Below, piece after piece: positions 1 through 8,243 of a stretch of DNA of 64,000 nucleotides. Positions within the stretch are counted from its first letter, which is position 1. Each line of letters begins with the position of its first letter. Made by a program: the position numbers and the translations under genes. The notes below the pieces were generated by a model. It did not search any database and was not told the DNA's origin. It was given only the letters and a program-made list of their open reading frames with translations. The DNA lies in NCBI GenBank assembly GCA_946479745.1, contig CAMLGZ010000013.1:1-64000 (forward strand). Reading direction: 5' to 3'. This DNA comes from an uncultured Pseudoxanthomonas sp. (GTDB lineage Bacteria > Pseudomonadota > Gammaproteobacteria > Xanthomonadales > Xanthomonadaceae).

Positions 1-1053
1 GGCGGCATCGACGGCCTGCTGCACATCACCGACATGGCCTGGAAGCGCGTGCGCCATCCGTCCGAAGTCGTGGAAGTCGGCCAGGAGCTCGACGTCCGCG
101 TGCTCAAGTACGACCGCGAGCGCAACCGCGTCAGCCTCGGCCTCAAGCAGCTGGGCGAGGATCCGTGGGACAACATCGCGCGCCGCTACCCGGCCAACAC
201 CCGCGTGTTCGGCAAGGTCTCCAACGTCACCGATTACGGCGCGTTCGTCGAGATCGAGCCGGGCGTCGAAGGCCTGGTGCACGTGTCGGAAATGGATTGG
301 ACCAACAAGAACGTCAACCCGTCCAAGGTCGTGCAGGTCGGCGACGACGTGGAAGTGATGGTCCTGGACGTGGACGAGGAGCGTCGCCGCATCTCGCTGG
401 GCATGAAGCAGGTCGCCGCCAATCCGTGGGAAACCTTCGCTGCCATCCACAAGAAGAACGACAAGGTGTCGGGCCAGATCAAGTCGATCACCGACTTCGG
501 CATCTTCATCGGCCTGGACGGCGGTATCGACGGCCTGATCCACCTGTCGGACATCAGCTGGAATTCCACCGGCGAAGACGTGGCCCGCAACTACAAGAAG
601 GGCGACACCCTGGAAGCCGTGGTGCTGGCAGTGGACCCGGAACGCGAGCGCATCAGCCTGGGCGTCAAGCAGCTGGAGCAGGATCCGTTCGGCCAGTTCA
701 TGGCTGCCAATCCGAAGGGCGCCAAGCTGGAAGGCACCGTGCGTGAAGTCGACGCCAAGGGCGCCATCATCGACATCGCCGAAGGCGTGGAAGGCTACGT
801 GGCCGCTCGCGACATCAGCAACGAGCGTGTCGACGACGCCAGCCAGCACCTGAAGGTTGGCGACAAGATCGAAGCGCGCTTCATGGGCATGGACCGCAAG
901 GGCCGCACCCTGCAGCTGTCGATCAAGGCAAAGGACGACGCTGAAATGCGCGAAGTGCTGGAGGACTACCAGTCGCAGTCTTCCTCCACCGGTGCCACCA
1001 CCCAGCTGGGAGCGCTGCTGCGCGCGCAGCTGGACGGCAACAAGTCCGAGTAA
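1..1053 (+). CDS. rpsA: 30S ribosomal protein S1 (5' end outside the window)
   Basis: S1 binds mRNA on the 30S subunit and helps unwind leaders for initiation. The frame is open from base 1; the visible 350 residues hold the last S1-type OB-fold repeats ([17 protein letters not shown] near residue 70, [17 protein letters not shown] near 155, [17 protein letters not shown] near 243). The reading begins [17 protein letters not shown], which in the family lies inside the third repeat, so about 200 residues are upstream of the window. A GC-rich hairpin follows the stop, then ihfB, the classical rpsA-ihfB order. Identification is secure. Confidence 0.97.
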   Translation, partial: GGIDGLLHITDMAWKRVRHPSEVVEVGQELDVRVLKYDRERNRVSLGLKQLGEDPWDNIARRYPANTRVFGKVSNVTDYGAFVEIEPGVEGLVHVSEMDWTNKNVNPSKVVQVGDDVEVMVLDVDEERRRISLGMKQVAANPWETFAAIHKKNDKVSGQIKSITDFGIFIGLDGGIDGLIHLSDISWNSTGEDVARNYKKGDTLEAVVLAVDPERERISLGVKQLEQDPFGQFMAANPKGAKLEGTVREVDAKGAIIDIAEGVEGYVAARDISNERVDDASQHLKVGDKIEARFMGMDRKGRTLQLSIKAKDDAEMREVLEDYQSQSSSTGATTQLGALLRAQLDGNKSE

Positions 1054-1067
1054 GCAAGCCACTCGAT

Positions 1068-1107
1068 CCACTCCGGCCCGGTCATTCCGGGCCGGTAGTG
1101 GTGCTTT
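1068..1107 (+). terminator. Hairpin between rpsA and ihfB (terminator or attenuator)
   Basis: A perfect 9-bp stem CCGGCCCGG/CCGGGCCGG (1073-1081 with 1087-1095) closes a TCATT loop. CCACT and AGTGG extend it by five pairs across one bulged T. The run TTTT follows at 1104. Placed in the short gap between co-directional genes, it could partly end rpsA transcripts or set the rpsA:ihfB ratio. Confidence 0.6.
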
Positions 1108-1125
1108 TCGCCTATCTCCGTGACG

Positions 1126-1431
1126 ATGACCAAATCCGAACTCATCGAAATCCTGAGCCGTCGCCAGCCTCACCTGAAGGCCGACGACGTCGATCTTGCA
1201 GTGAAGTCGCTGCTGGAAATGATGGGCGGTGCCCTGGCCCATGGCGAACGCATCGAGATCCGGGGATTCGGCAGTTTTTCCCTGCATTACCGCCCACCCC
1301 GTCTGGGCCGTAACCCCAAGACCGGCGATTCGGTGGCCCTGCCGGCCAAGCACGTGCCGCATTTCAAACCCGGCAAAGAACTGCGCGAACGCGTCAGCAG
1401 CGTGACTCCTATCGAGGAAAGCGGCGAATAA
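1126..1431 (+). CDS. ihfB: Integration host factor subunit beta
   Basis: IHF-beta pairs with IHF-alpha to bend DNA in recombination, replication and sigma54 promoters. The 101 residues carry the HU/IHF fold and the arm signature [26 protein letters not shown] (arm tip with the RNPKTG turn), with [16 protein letters not shown] at the C-terminal helix. The frame also offers GTG at 1120, but ATG at 1126 gives the usual N-terminus MTKSELIE; neither has a clear Shine-Dalgarno. It sits directly after rpsA, as in most gammaproteobacteria. Confidence 0.95.
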   Translation: MTKSELIEILSRRQPHLKADDVDLAVKSLLEMMGGALAHGERIEIRGFGSFSLHYRPPRLGRNPKTGDSVALPAKHVPHFKPGKELRERVSSVTPIEESGE

Positions 1432-1521
1432 TCGCTGCCGTCCGCAACCCGCGCCGCATTCGGCGTGCCGTCTTGAGCAGTCTCGGCTAAGCTAGCCGCT
1501 CCCTAAGCATGGAGCTGCCCG

Positions 1522-1791
1522 ATGAACATTTTCCGCTTGATCATCGCATTGATCTTCTTGGGCATAGGCTTGTTGATCGGTGTTTTGAACACGCAGCCCA
1601 TCACGCTCAAATTGCTGTTCGCCGACATCCAGACTTCTTCAGGAGTCGCCATCATCCTTTCGCTGCTGGCGGGAGTGATCATCGGCGGGTTGATCGTTCT
1701 GGCGACCTTGGTCTGGCCGCTGTATACGAAGCTGCGCAAAGCCAACAAGCAGGCCGCAGCGCCCTTGCCGCCGACCGGCAGCGGTATCTGA
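1522..1791 (+). CDS. lapA: LapA-family membrane protein (DUF1049)
   Basis: An 89-residue inner-membrane protein with two hydrophobic segments (about residues 4-22 and 42-65) and a basic cytoplasmic tail (YTKLRKANKQ). It has the LapA/DUF1049 pattern NTQPITLKLLF between the helices. In the family LapA accompanies LapB, which regulates LPS synthesis by controlling LpxC stability. GGAG precedes ATG by 8 bases, and lapB starts 28 bases after the stop. The assignment rests on length, topology and the lapB neighbour. Confidence 0.85.
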   Translation: MNIFRLIIALIFLGIGLLIGVLNTQPITLKLLFADIQTSSGVAIILSLLAGVIIGGLIVLATLVWPLYTKLRKANKQAAAPLPPTGSGI

Positions 1792-1819
1792 GCCATCGGA
1801 TTCGGACAGGCCCCGCCAA

Positions 1820-2998
1820 ATGCAATTTCTCAACGAATGGTTCTGGTTCTTTCTGTTCCTGCCGCTGGCCGCGCTCAGTGGCTGGGTGATAGGGCGCAGG
1901 GGCGGGCAGCGGCATGGGGACACTCAGGTCAGCCGGCTCTCCAGTACCTACTTCCGCGGCTTGAATTACCTGTTGAACGAGCAGCCCGACAAGGCCATCG
2001 AGCTGTTCCTGCATATCGCCGAGCTGGACAAGGAAACTTTCGAAACCCAGGTCGCGTTGGGCCATCTGTTCCGCCGCAGAGGCGAGGTCGACCGCGCCAT
2101 CCGCCTGCATCAGGGCCTGGTGCAACGCCACGACTTGAGCGATCAGCAGAAAGTGCAGGCGTTGCTGGCTTTGGGCGAAGACTACATGCGCTCGGGATTG
2201 CTGGACCGCGCCGAGACCGTTTTCAGCGACCTCACCCGCATCGACCAGCGTGCTCCGCAGGCGCTCAAGCATCTGATCGGCATCTACCAGACCGAGCGCG
2301 ACTGGGAAAAAGCCATCGACAACGCCACCCGTTACGAAGAAGTGGCCGGTGAGCCGATGGGTAAGCTGATCGCCCAGTTCGAGTGCGAGCTGGCCGAGCG
2401 CTACCGCACCGCGAACGATGTCGAATCCGCCCGCGCCGCCATCGCGCGCGCCTATCAGGCCGACGCCAGTTGCGTACGTGCGGGCATCCTGGAAGGCCGC
2501 ATGGAATCGGACGCAGCTAACTCCGAGGCGGCAATACGCGCCTTCGAACGTGCCGCACGGCATGACCCCGACTACCTGCCCGAAGTGCTGCCCAGCCTGC
2601 TGGCCAACTACGAGCAGGGTGGCGACCTTTCCGGCGCCCGCGCTTTCCTTTCGGAAATGTGCGAACACTATCGGGGCATCGCTCCGGTCCTGGCATTGAC
2701 CCGTCTGGTCGAAAAGCAGGACGGCGTGGCGGCCGCCCGTGCTTATCTTGCCCGGCAGCTGAAGGACCGGCCGTCGGTACGCGGCGAAGCAGCGCTGATC
2801 GATTTGACCCTGGCCGAGGGCGCAGATCCGACCGCCACATTGAACGATCTCAAGCACATCACCGATCAATTGCTCGTGCGCAATCCCAGCTATCGCTGTA
2901 CGCGTTGCGGCTTCGGTGCGCGTACTCACCATTGGCAGTGTCCCAGCTGCAAGGAGTGGGGGACGGTGAAACCGCTGCTGAACTACGCGGTGGTCTGA
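1820..2998 (+). CDS. lapB: LPS assembly protein LapB (TPR plus rubredoxin-type metal site)
   Basis: A 392-residue protein, the usual length of LapB/YciM. An N-terminal membrane helix (residues 5-25) is followed by a long TPR solenoid (YFRGLNYLLNEQPDKAIELFLH begins the first repeat). The C-terminal zinc-ribbon/rubredoxin knuckle has the pattern CTRCGF near 360 and CPSCKEWG near 376. LapB is known to act with FtsH and YejM in LpxC turnover. Its stop shares one base with the next start (TGATG), so translation of the wbpL-like gene is probably coupled. Confidence 0.93.
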   Translation: MQFLNEWFWFFLFLPLAALSGWVIGRRGGQRHGDTQVSRLSSTYFRGLNYLLNEQPDKAIELFLHIAELDKETFETQVALGHLFRRRGEVDRAIRLHQGLVQRHDLSDQQKVQALLALGEDYMRSGLLDRAETVFSDLTRIDQRAPQALKHLIGIYQTERDWEKAIDNATRYEEVAGEPMGKLIAQFECELAERYRTANDVESARAAIARAYQADASCVRAGILEGRMESDAANSEAAIRAFERAARHDPDYLPEVLPSLLANYEQGGDLSGARAFLSEMCEHYRGIAPVLALTRLVEKQDGVAAARAYLARQLKDRPSVRGEAALIDLTLAEGADPTATLNDLKHITDQLLVRNPSYRCTRCGFGARTHHWQCPSCKEWGTVKPLLNYAVV

Positions 2999-3975
2999 TG
3001 ACGGCGCTCCCGATGTGGATGCTGCTGCACCTGGTGCTCGCGGCAACCGGCACGTGGATGGCGCGACGCTATGCGCTGAAGAAGCAGCTGCTCGACCAAC
3101 CCGGCGAGCGGCGGAGCCATGTTGTGGCCACACCGAGAGGCGGCGGTATCGCGATAGTCGTGACCGTACTGCTGGCGATCGTCTGGCTGGCGCTGAAAGG
3201 TGGTCCGGAGTCTTTTTTACTGGCTTGTTTCGGCATCGGCTTGGTGCTGGTCGCGGCTGTCGGCTGGGTGGACGATCATCGACCCCTCCCGGCCTGGCCA
3301 AGATTGCTGGTGCATGCCCTGGCCGCATTGCTTCTGGCCTGGGGAGTGCACCGCTCAACGCCGGGCCTGTTTGCCCCGGTCCTGGCATTCGTTCTGGCCA
3401 TGGTCCTGGTGAATGTCTGGAACTTCATGGACGGCATCGATGGGCTGGCAGGTAGTCAGGCTGCCATCGTTGCCTTGGCCATGGCCTTTCTCCTGGCTGG
3501 CGGGGTGTGGGGATGGATTGCCGCGGGATCGGTCGCGGCCCTGGCTGGGTTCCTGCCCTTCAATTTCCCCAAAGCCCGGATTTTTCTGGGCGATGTGGGT
3601 AGCGGAGCGCTTGGGTTCCTGCTCGCGGGACTGTTGGCGGCGGCTTTCAAGTCGGACCGGGTTGCCTGGCCGTTGCTGCTGCTGCCGATTTCGGCCTTCC
3701 TGGTAGACGCGGGCTTCACATTGGGTATGCGCATGCTGCGAAAGGAGCGTTGGTGGACCCCACATGTCCAGCACACCTATCAAAAATGGGCGAGCCGCAA
3801 CGCGAGTCACGTGGGAGTCACCTTGGCTTACGCAGGATTCAGTCTTGTGGCCGTGGTATTGCTCGTTGTCGGGAAGAACTGGACGGACTATGGGTCGGCG
3901 GGTATTTGCCTGGTGTGGCTTCTGGGCGCAGGCTTTTTATGGGCGCGTATGCGCAGGGATATCTCTAATGAGTAA
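2998..3975 (+). CDS. WecA/WbpL-like polyprenyl-phosphate sugar-1-phosphate transferase
   Basis: A multi-pass membrane enzyme (325 residues, about ten hydrophobic segments) of the MraY/WecA family, which loads a sugar-1-phosphate onto undecaprenyl phosphate to start O-antigen synthesis. Family motifs are visible: NFMDGIDGLAG near 141 (catalytic Asp cluster), FLGDVGSGALG near 196 and HVQHTYQ near 256. An ATG overlapping the lapB stop was chosen. The next gene is a WbpM-like dehydratase, the same pairing as wbpL-wbpM in Pseudomonas, so a UDP-QuiNAc/FucNAc-type substrate is likely but not proven. Confidence 0.85.
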   Translation: MTALPMWMLLHLVLAATGTWMARRYALKKQLLDQPGERRSHVVATPRGGGIAIVVTVLLAIVWLALKGGPESFLLACFGIGLVLVAAVGWVDDHRPLPAWPRLLVHALAALLLAWGVHRSTPGLFAPVLAFVLAMVLVNVWNFMDGIDGLAGSQAAIVALAMAFLLAGGVWGWIAAGSVAALAGFLPFNFPKARIFLGDVGSGALGFLLAGLLAAAFKSDRVAWPLLLLPISAFLVDAGFTLGMRMLRKERWWTPHVQHTYQKWASRNASHVGVTLAYAGFSLVAVVLLVVGKNWTDYGSAGICLVWLLGAGFLWARMRRDISNE

Positions 3976-3987
3976 GGATGCGCAAAA

Positions 3988-5898
3988 GTGAATTCCTGGC
4001 GCGGAAAAATAGCTGCTCTGGTGCCTCGTTCGATGGTGGTCGGGCACGATCTGCTGATGGTCTGGATATGTTGGGAAGCGCTGCATCGTCTGCGCTACGC
4101 GATGCTGCCCGATCCTCCTTCGTATCCCCTGTGGTCGCCCGAGATAGCGATCGTGCTGGTCTCGCAGGGACTGGTGTTCTGGTGGGTCGGCCTTTATCGG
4201 GGTCTTTGGCGCTTCGCCAGCGTCCCGGACCTGGGCAATATCCTCAAAGCCAGCCTGGTCGGCTTGCTTGCTCTTGCCTTGGGACTGGCCCTCTACAACC
4301 GCCTGGGATCGGTGCCGCGCGCCGTGCTGGTGATGTACCCGTTCCTGTTGGTGGGCTTGCTGGGCATGCCGCGCCTCATGTTCCGCGCCTGGAAGGACAA
4401 CCAGAACGCGGACAACAAGAGCGGCATAGCCCTGCGCGTACTCATACTCGGCGCGGGCAGGTCCAGCGAGGCCCTGGTACGCGACCTGCGCCGCAGCGGC
4501 GCCTATCAGCCGGTCGGCCTGCTGGACGATTCGGCCCGTTTGCAGGGCACCAAGCTGCATGGTGTTCCGGTGCTCGGCGGATTGGCCGATGCGCCCGCGA
4601 TCGCCAAGGAAACCGCTGCCAAGCTAATCGTCATAGCCATGCCGTCCATGGATGCGGCGAGCATGCAGCGGGTGGTGGCCATCTGCGAAAGCACCGGTTT
4701 GCCGTTCCGCACCGTACCCAGACTGGTGGACGTTCTGGAAGGCCGCTCGTTGCCCGGCGAACTGAAGGAAGTGGCCATCGACGACTTGCTGGGACGCAAG
4801 CCGATCACCCCGGACTGGAAACTCATTCGCGGCTGGCTGGGCGGACGTACCGTGCTGGTGACTGGCGCCGGCGGCTCCATCGGTTCGGAGCTGTGCCGTC
4901 AATGCGCCCGCCATGGCGCCAGCAGGATCGCTCTGCTGGAAGTCGATGAGCTAGCTCTGGTTACGGCCCAGACGGAATTGCACCGCGCGTTTCCCGATCT
5001 CGAAATCATTTCGGTATTGGGTAACTGCGGCGACCCGGCGGTTATCCAGCATGCGTTGAAGACCGCCGAGCCGGATGCCGTTTTCCACGCGGCCGCCTAC
5101 AAACAAGTCCCGCTTCTGGAGCAGCAACTGCGCGAAGCGGTGCGCAACAACGTATTGGCGACCGAGACCGTGGCGCGCGCTTGCCGCGAGGCGAACGTGG
5201 CGACCTTCGTCTTCATCTCCACCGACAAAGCAGTCGATCCGGTCAACGTGCTTGGTGCGACCAAGCGCTTGGCCGAAATGGTTTGCCAGACCTTGGACGA
5301 CCGTGTTTCGACGCGCTTTGTGACCGTCCGTTTCGGCAACGTGCTGGATTCGGCGGGAAGCGTGGTGCCTCTGTTCCGCGAACAGATCAGGCTCGGTGGC
5401 CCGGTGACTGTCACCGATCCGGAGGTCACGCGCTATTTCATGACCATCCCGGAAGCCTGCCAGCTCATCGTGCAGGCGGCCGCCAGCGCCGCCCACGCCT
5501 CCATCTATACGCTGGACATGGGCGAGCCGGTGCCGATTCGCGTACTGGCCGAGCAGATGATCCGTTTGGCCGGAAAACAGCCCGGCAAGGACATCGCGAT
5601 CGCCTATACGGGCCTGCGCCCCGGTGAGAAGCTGCATGAAACGCTGTTTCATGCGGACGAACTCTATAAACCGACTTCCCACTCCAAGATTCTCGAAGCG
5701 CGCGCGCGCGATGCTTCGGTGGAAATCATCTCACGCGCCGTCTTCCTGCTGCAGACCGCGGTGGCCAATTACGACAACGACGAGCTTTCACGCATCCTGC
5801 GCGCCGCGATACCCGAGTTTTCCCCGTCTGGACAGAACGTTGACGCCGGCGCGACTATCGTGCAGTTCCCCGCACGAGAAGCCAGACAGACCCGATGA
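3988..5898 (+). CDS. WbpM/CapD-type UDP-GlcNAc C4,6-dehydratase (membrane-anchored)
   Basis: At 636 residues it has the full length of the WbpM class. About four N-terminal membrane helices precede a CoA-binding-like Rossmann fold ([17 protein letters not shown] near 150) and the SDR catalytic domain with [11 protein letters not shown] near 291. [18 protein letters not shown] near 410 carries the active-site region. The enzyme makes UDP-4-keto-6-deoxy sugars for O-antigen or capsule. GTG start with AAGGA eight bases upstream. The stop overlaps galU (ATGA), extending the sugar-nucleotide operon. Confidence 0.92.
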   Translation: MNSWRGKIAALVPRSMVVGHDLLMVWICWEALHRLRYAMLPDPPSYPLWSPEIAIVLVSQGLVFWWVGLYRGLWRFASVPDLGNILKASLVGLLALALGLALYNRLGSVPRAVLVMYPFLLVGLLGMPRLMFRAWKDNQNADNKSGIALRVLILGAGRSSEALVRDLRRSGAYQPVGLLDDSARLQGTKLHGVPVLGGLADAPAIAKETAAKLIVIAMPSMDAASMQRVVAICESTGLPFRTVPRLVDVLEGRSLPGELKEVAIDDLLGRKPITPDWKLIRGWLGGRTVLVTGAGGSIGSELCRQCARHGASRIALLEVDELALVTAQTELHRAFPDLEIISVLGNCGDPAVIQHALKTAEPDAVFHAAAYKQVPLLEQQLREAVRNNVLATETVARACREANVATFVFISTDKAVDPVNVLGATKRLAEMVCQTLDDRVSTRFVTVRFGNVLDSAGSVVPLFREQIRLGGPVTVTDPEVTRYFMTIPEACQLIVQAAASAAHASIYTLDMGEPVPIRVLAEQMIRLAGKQPGKDIAIAYTGLRPGEKLHETLFHADELYKPTSHSKILEARARDASVEIISRAVFLLQTAVANYDNDELSRILRAAIPEFSPSGQNVDAGATIVQFPAREARQTR

Positions 5899-6794
5899 GT
5901 CAACGTATCAGGAAAGCCGTTTTCCCCGTCGCAGGCCTTGGAACCCGATTCCTGCCCGCCACCAAGACCGTTCCCAAGGAAATGCTGCCGATCATCGATA
6001 AGCCGCTGATCCAGTACGCAGTGGATGAAGCGGTGGAGGCCGGCTGCGACACTTTGATCTTCGTCACCAATCGTTACAAGCATGCGGTGGCTGACTATTT
6101 CGACAAGGCCTACGAGCTCGAGCAGAAGCTCGAGCAGGCAGGCAAGCTGGAGCAGCTGGAACTGGTGCGCAACGTGCTGCCCAGTCATGTGCGCGCGGTG
6201 TTCGTCACCCAGGCAGAAGCGCTGGGACTGGGACATGCCGTGCTTTGCGCCAAGCCCATCGTGGGCGACGAACCTTTCGCGGTATTGCTCCCCGACGATC
6301 TGATCTGGAACCGGGGCCCAGGCGCGCTCAAACAGATGGCCGATGCCGCCGAATCTTCCGGCGCCAGCATGATCGCGGTGCAGGACGTGCCGCGCGAACA
6401 GACCGGCAGTTACGGCATCGTGGCAACGCAGACTTTTTCCGGCCGCGAAGGGCGTATTTCGGCCATCGTTGAAAAGCCCAGCCCCGAAACGGCACCGAGC
6501 ACTCTGGCGGTGGTCGGACGTTACGTGCTGGACGCGCGCATTTTCGATCTGCTGGAAAGCACTACGCCCGGCGCTGGCGGCGAGATCCAGCTGACCGATG
6601 CGATCGCCGCATTGCTGGCCGAGCACCCGGTGCATGCCTACCGTTTCCGTGGCACGCGTTTCGACTGCGGTACGCACATCGGCCTGATCGAGGCCACGAT
6701 CCGCTATGCGCTGGATCACGAGAAACTGAGCGATGCCGCGCAGCAGCTGATGCAGAACGCGCTGAAGGAGCTTGGCGTCACCGAGCTGGAATAG
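5895..6794 (+). CDS. galU: UTP-glucose-1-phosphate uridylyltransferase
   Basis: GalU makes UDP-glucose from UTP and glucose-1-phosphate for LPS, exopolysaccharide and osmoprotectant synthesis. The 299-residue protein begins with the nucleotidyltransferase signature [23 protein letters not shown] (residues 9-31) and contains LPDDLIWN near 131 and [10 protein letters not shown] near 194. It is translationally coupled to the dehydratase by a 4-base overlap and ends at a paired terminator facing fadA. Confidence 0.96.
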   Translation: MSQRIRKAVFPVAGLGTRFLPATKTVPKEMLPIIDKPLIQYAVDEAVEAGCDTLIFVTNRYKHAVADYFDKAYELEQKLEQAGKLEQLELVRNVLPSHVRAVFVTQAEALGLGHAVLCAKPIVGDEPFAVLLPDDLIWNRGPGALKQMADAAESSGASMIAVQDVPREQTGSYGIVATQTFSGREGRISAIVEKPSPETAPSTLAVVGRYVLDARIFDLLESTTPGAGGEIQLTDAIAALLAEHPVHAYRFRGTRFDCGTHIGLIEATIRYALDHEKLSDAAQQLMQNALKELGVTELE

Positions 6795-6812
6795 TTGTGA
6801 TCAGTTCCGTAG

Positions 6813-6883
6813 GTCGGGGCTACGCCCCCGACGCACGAGTTCCCAGCTGTCGACCATAGAGCCTGCCCCGTACTTGATGCGGG
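6813..6883. repeat. Two intergenic palindromic repeat units after galU
   Basis: GTCGGGG-loop-CCCCCGAC (6813-6832) is followed by a 26-base unit (6858-6883) containing CCCCGTACTTGATGCGGG. The second unit recurs at 19452-19477 with one difference (A for G). Both look like the short dispersed hairpin repeats typical of xanthomonad intergenic DNA. Confidence 0.7.
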
Positions 6884-6891
6884 ACAGACCT

Positions 6892-6928
6892 AAAAAAGGG
6901 CAGCCGAAATGGCAGCCCCTGGTTTTTT
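6892..6928. terminator. Bidirectional intrinsic terminator between galU and fadA
   Basis: Six A, then GGGCAGCC, loop GAAAT, GGCAGCCC, and TGG followed by six T. The stem has one A.A mismatch. The A and T runs on either side make it work on both strands, as expected between convergent genes. Confidence 0.85.
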
Positions 6929-6942
6929 AGAAACGCGCTGGC

Positions 6943-8148
6943 TTAGAGCGCTTCGAACACGCCCGCCGCGCCCATGCCCGTGCCGATGCACATGGTCACC
7001 ATGCCGTACTTCTGCTGGCGGCGGCGCATGCCGTGGACAATGGTGGCGGTGCGGATCGCGCCGGTCGCGCCCAACGGGTGGCCAAGTGCGATGGCGCCGC
7101 CGAGCGGGTTGACCTTGGACGGATCCAGGCCAACGTCGCGGATCACCGCCAGCGCCTGCGCCGCGAAAGCTTCGTTCAATTCGATCCAGTCCAACTGGTC
7201 CTGGGTGATGCCGGCCTGCTTCAGCGCTTTCGGTATCGCGGCGATGGGGCCGATGCCCATTACTTCCGGGCGCACGCCGGCGACCGAGAAGGATACGAAG
7301 CGCGCCAGTGGCGTCAAGCCATAGTCCTTTATCGCCTGCTCCGAAGCGAGCAGCACGCCCGCGGCGCCATCGCTCATCTGCGACGAGGTACCGGCGGTCA
7401 CGGTGCCGCCGAACTGGGGGTTGCGAAACACGGTGCGCAGCTTGGCCAGGCCTTCCAGCGTGGTATCCGGGCGCGGACCTTCGTCTTTCTCCACCAGCAG
7501 CTTGCGCAGCTGGATGGTATTGCCGGCCAGGTCAGGCACATGCGACATCACTTCATAAGGCGTGATTTCGCTGCGGAATTCGCCCGCCTGCATCGCGGCG
7601 ATGGCTTTCTGGTGCGAGGCCAACGCGAAGGCGTCCTGGTCTTCGCGCGATACCTTCCATTCCTCGGCCACTTTTTCGGCGGTGATGCCCATGCCGTAGG
7701 CGATGGCCACGTGATCGGTGTCGAACACGCTGGGCGCCAGGGCGATCTTGTTGCCCATCATGGGCACCATCGACATCGATTCGGTGCCGCCGGCCAGCAC
7801 CAGGTCGGCGTTGCCCAGGCGGATCTGATCGGCCGCCAGCGCCACGGCCTGCAGGCCGGACGAGCAGAAGCGGTTGATGGTCTGTGCGGCGATGGTGTTG
7901 GGCAGGCCGGCCAGCAGCAGGCCGATGCGCGCCACGTTCATGCCTTGCTCGCCCTCGGGCATGGCGCAGCCGATGATGGCGTCGTCGATGCGGCCGACGT
8001 CGATGCCGGGGGCTTGGGCCACGACGGCTTTCAGCACATGCGCCAGCATGTCGTCGGGACGGGTGTTGCGGAATACGCCTTTGGGCGCCTTGCCCACGGG
8101 GGTGCGGGTGGCGGCGACGATGTAGGCTTCCTGGATCTGCTTGCTCAT
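6943..8148 (-). CDS. fadA: Acetyl-CoA C-acyltransferase (thiolase of beta-oxidation)
   Basis: A 401-residue thiolase that releases acetyl-CoA from 3-ketoacyl-CoA. Active-site residues are visible: nucleophilic Cys95 in INRFCSSGLQA, the His motif GGAIALGHPLGATGA near 350, and the second Cys in CIGTGMGAAG near 387. The start at 8148 (MSKQIQEAYIVAATRTP) has GGAG eight bases upstream. It is the last gene of the TetR-fadB-fadA operon, separated from fadB by 95 bases of GGGATTCG repeats. It could also be named fadI; the family alone does not decide. Confidence 0.92.
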   Translation of the reverse strand: MSKQIQEAYIVAATRTPVGKAPKGVFRNTRPDDMLAHVLKAVVAQAPGIDVGRIDDAIIGCAMPEGEQGMNVARIGLLLAGLPNTIAAQTINRFCSSGLQAVALAADQIRLGNADLVLAGGTESMSMVPMMGNKIALAPSVFDTDHVAIAYGMGITAEKVAEEWKVSREDQDAFALASHQKAIAAMQAGEFRSEITPYEVMSHVPDLAGNTIQLRKLLVEKDEGPRPDTTLEGLAKLRTVFRNPQFGGTVTAGTSSQMSDGAAGVLLASEQAIKDYGLTPLARFVSFSVAGVRPEVMGIGPIAAIPKALKQAGITQDQLDWIELNEAFAAQALAVIRDVGLDPSKVNPLGGAIALGHPLGATGAIRTATIVHGMRRRQQKYGMVTMCIGTGMGAAGVFEAL

Positions 8149-8165
8149 GGAATAACTCCGGAATT

Positions 8166-8243
8166 CGGGATTCGTATTTGGGATTCGGCGGTGCAGGGAT
8201 TCGGACTTCGCTCTCACGAATCCCGAGTCCCGTTTCCCGAATC
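8166..8243. repeat. GGGATTCG direct and inverted repeats between fadB and fadA
   Basis: GGGATTCG occurs at 8167, 8180 and 8196, and its complement CGAATCCC at 8217, followed by CCCGAATC. These can fold into a hairpin in the fadB-fadA transcript and may stabilise the upstream message or reduce readthrough. Similar degenerate runs are common in xanthomonad genomes. Confidence 0.75.
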
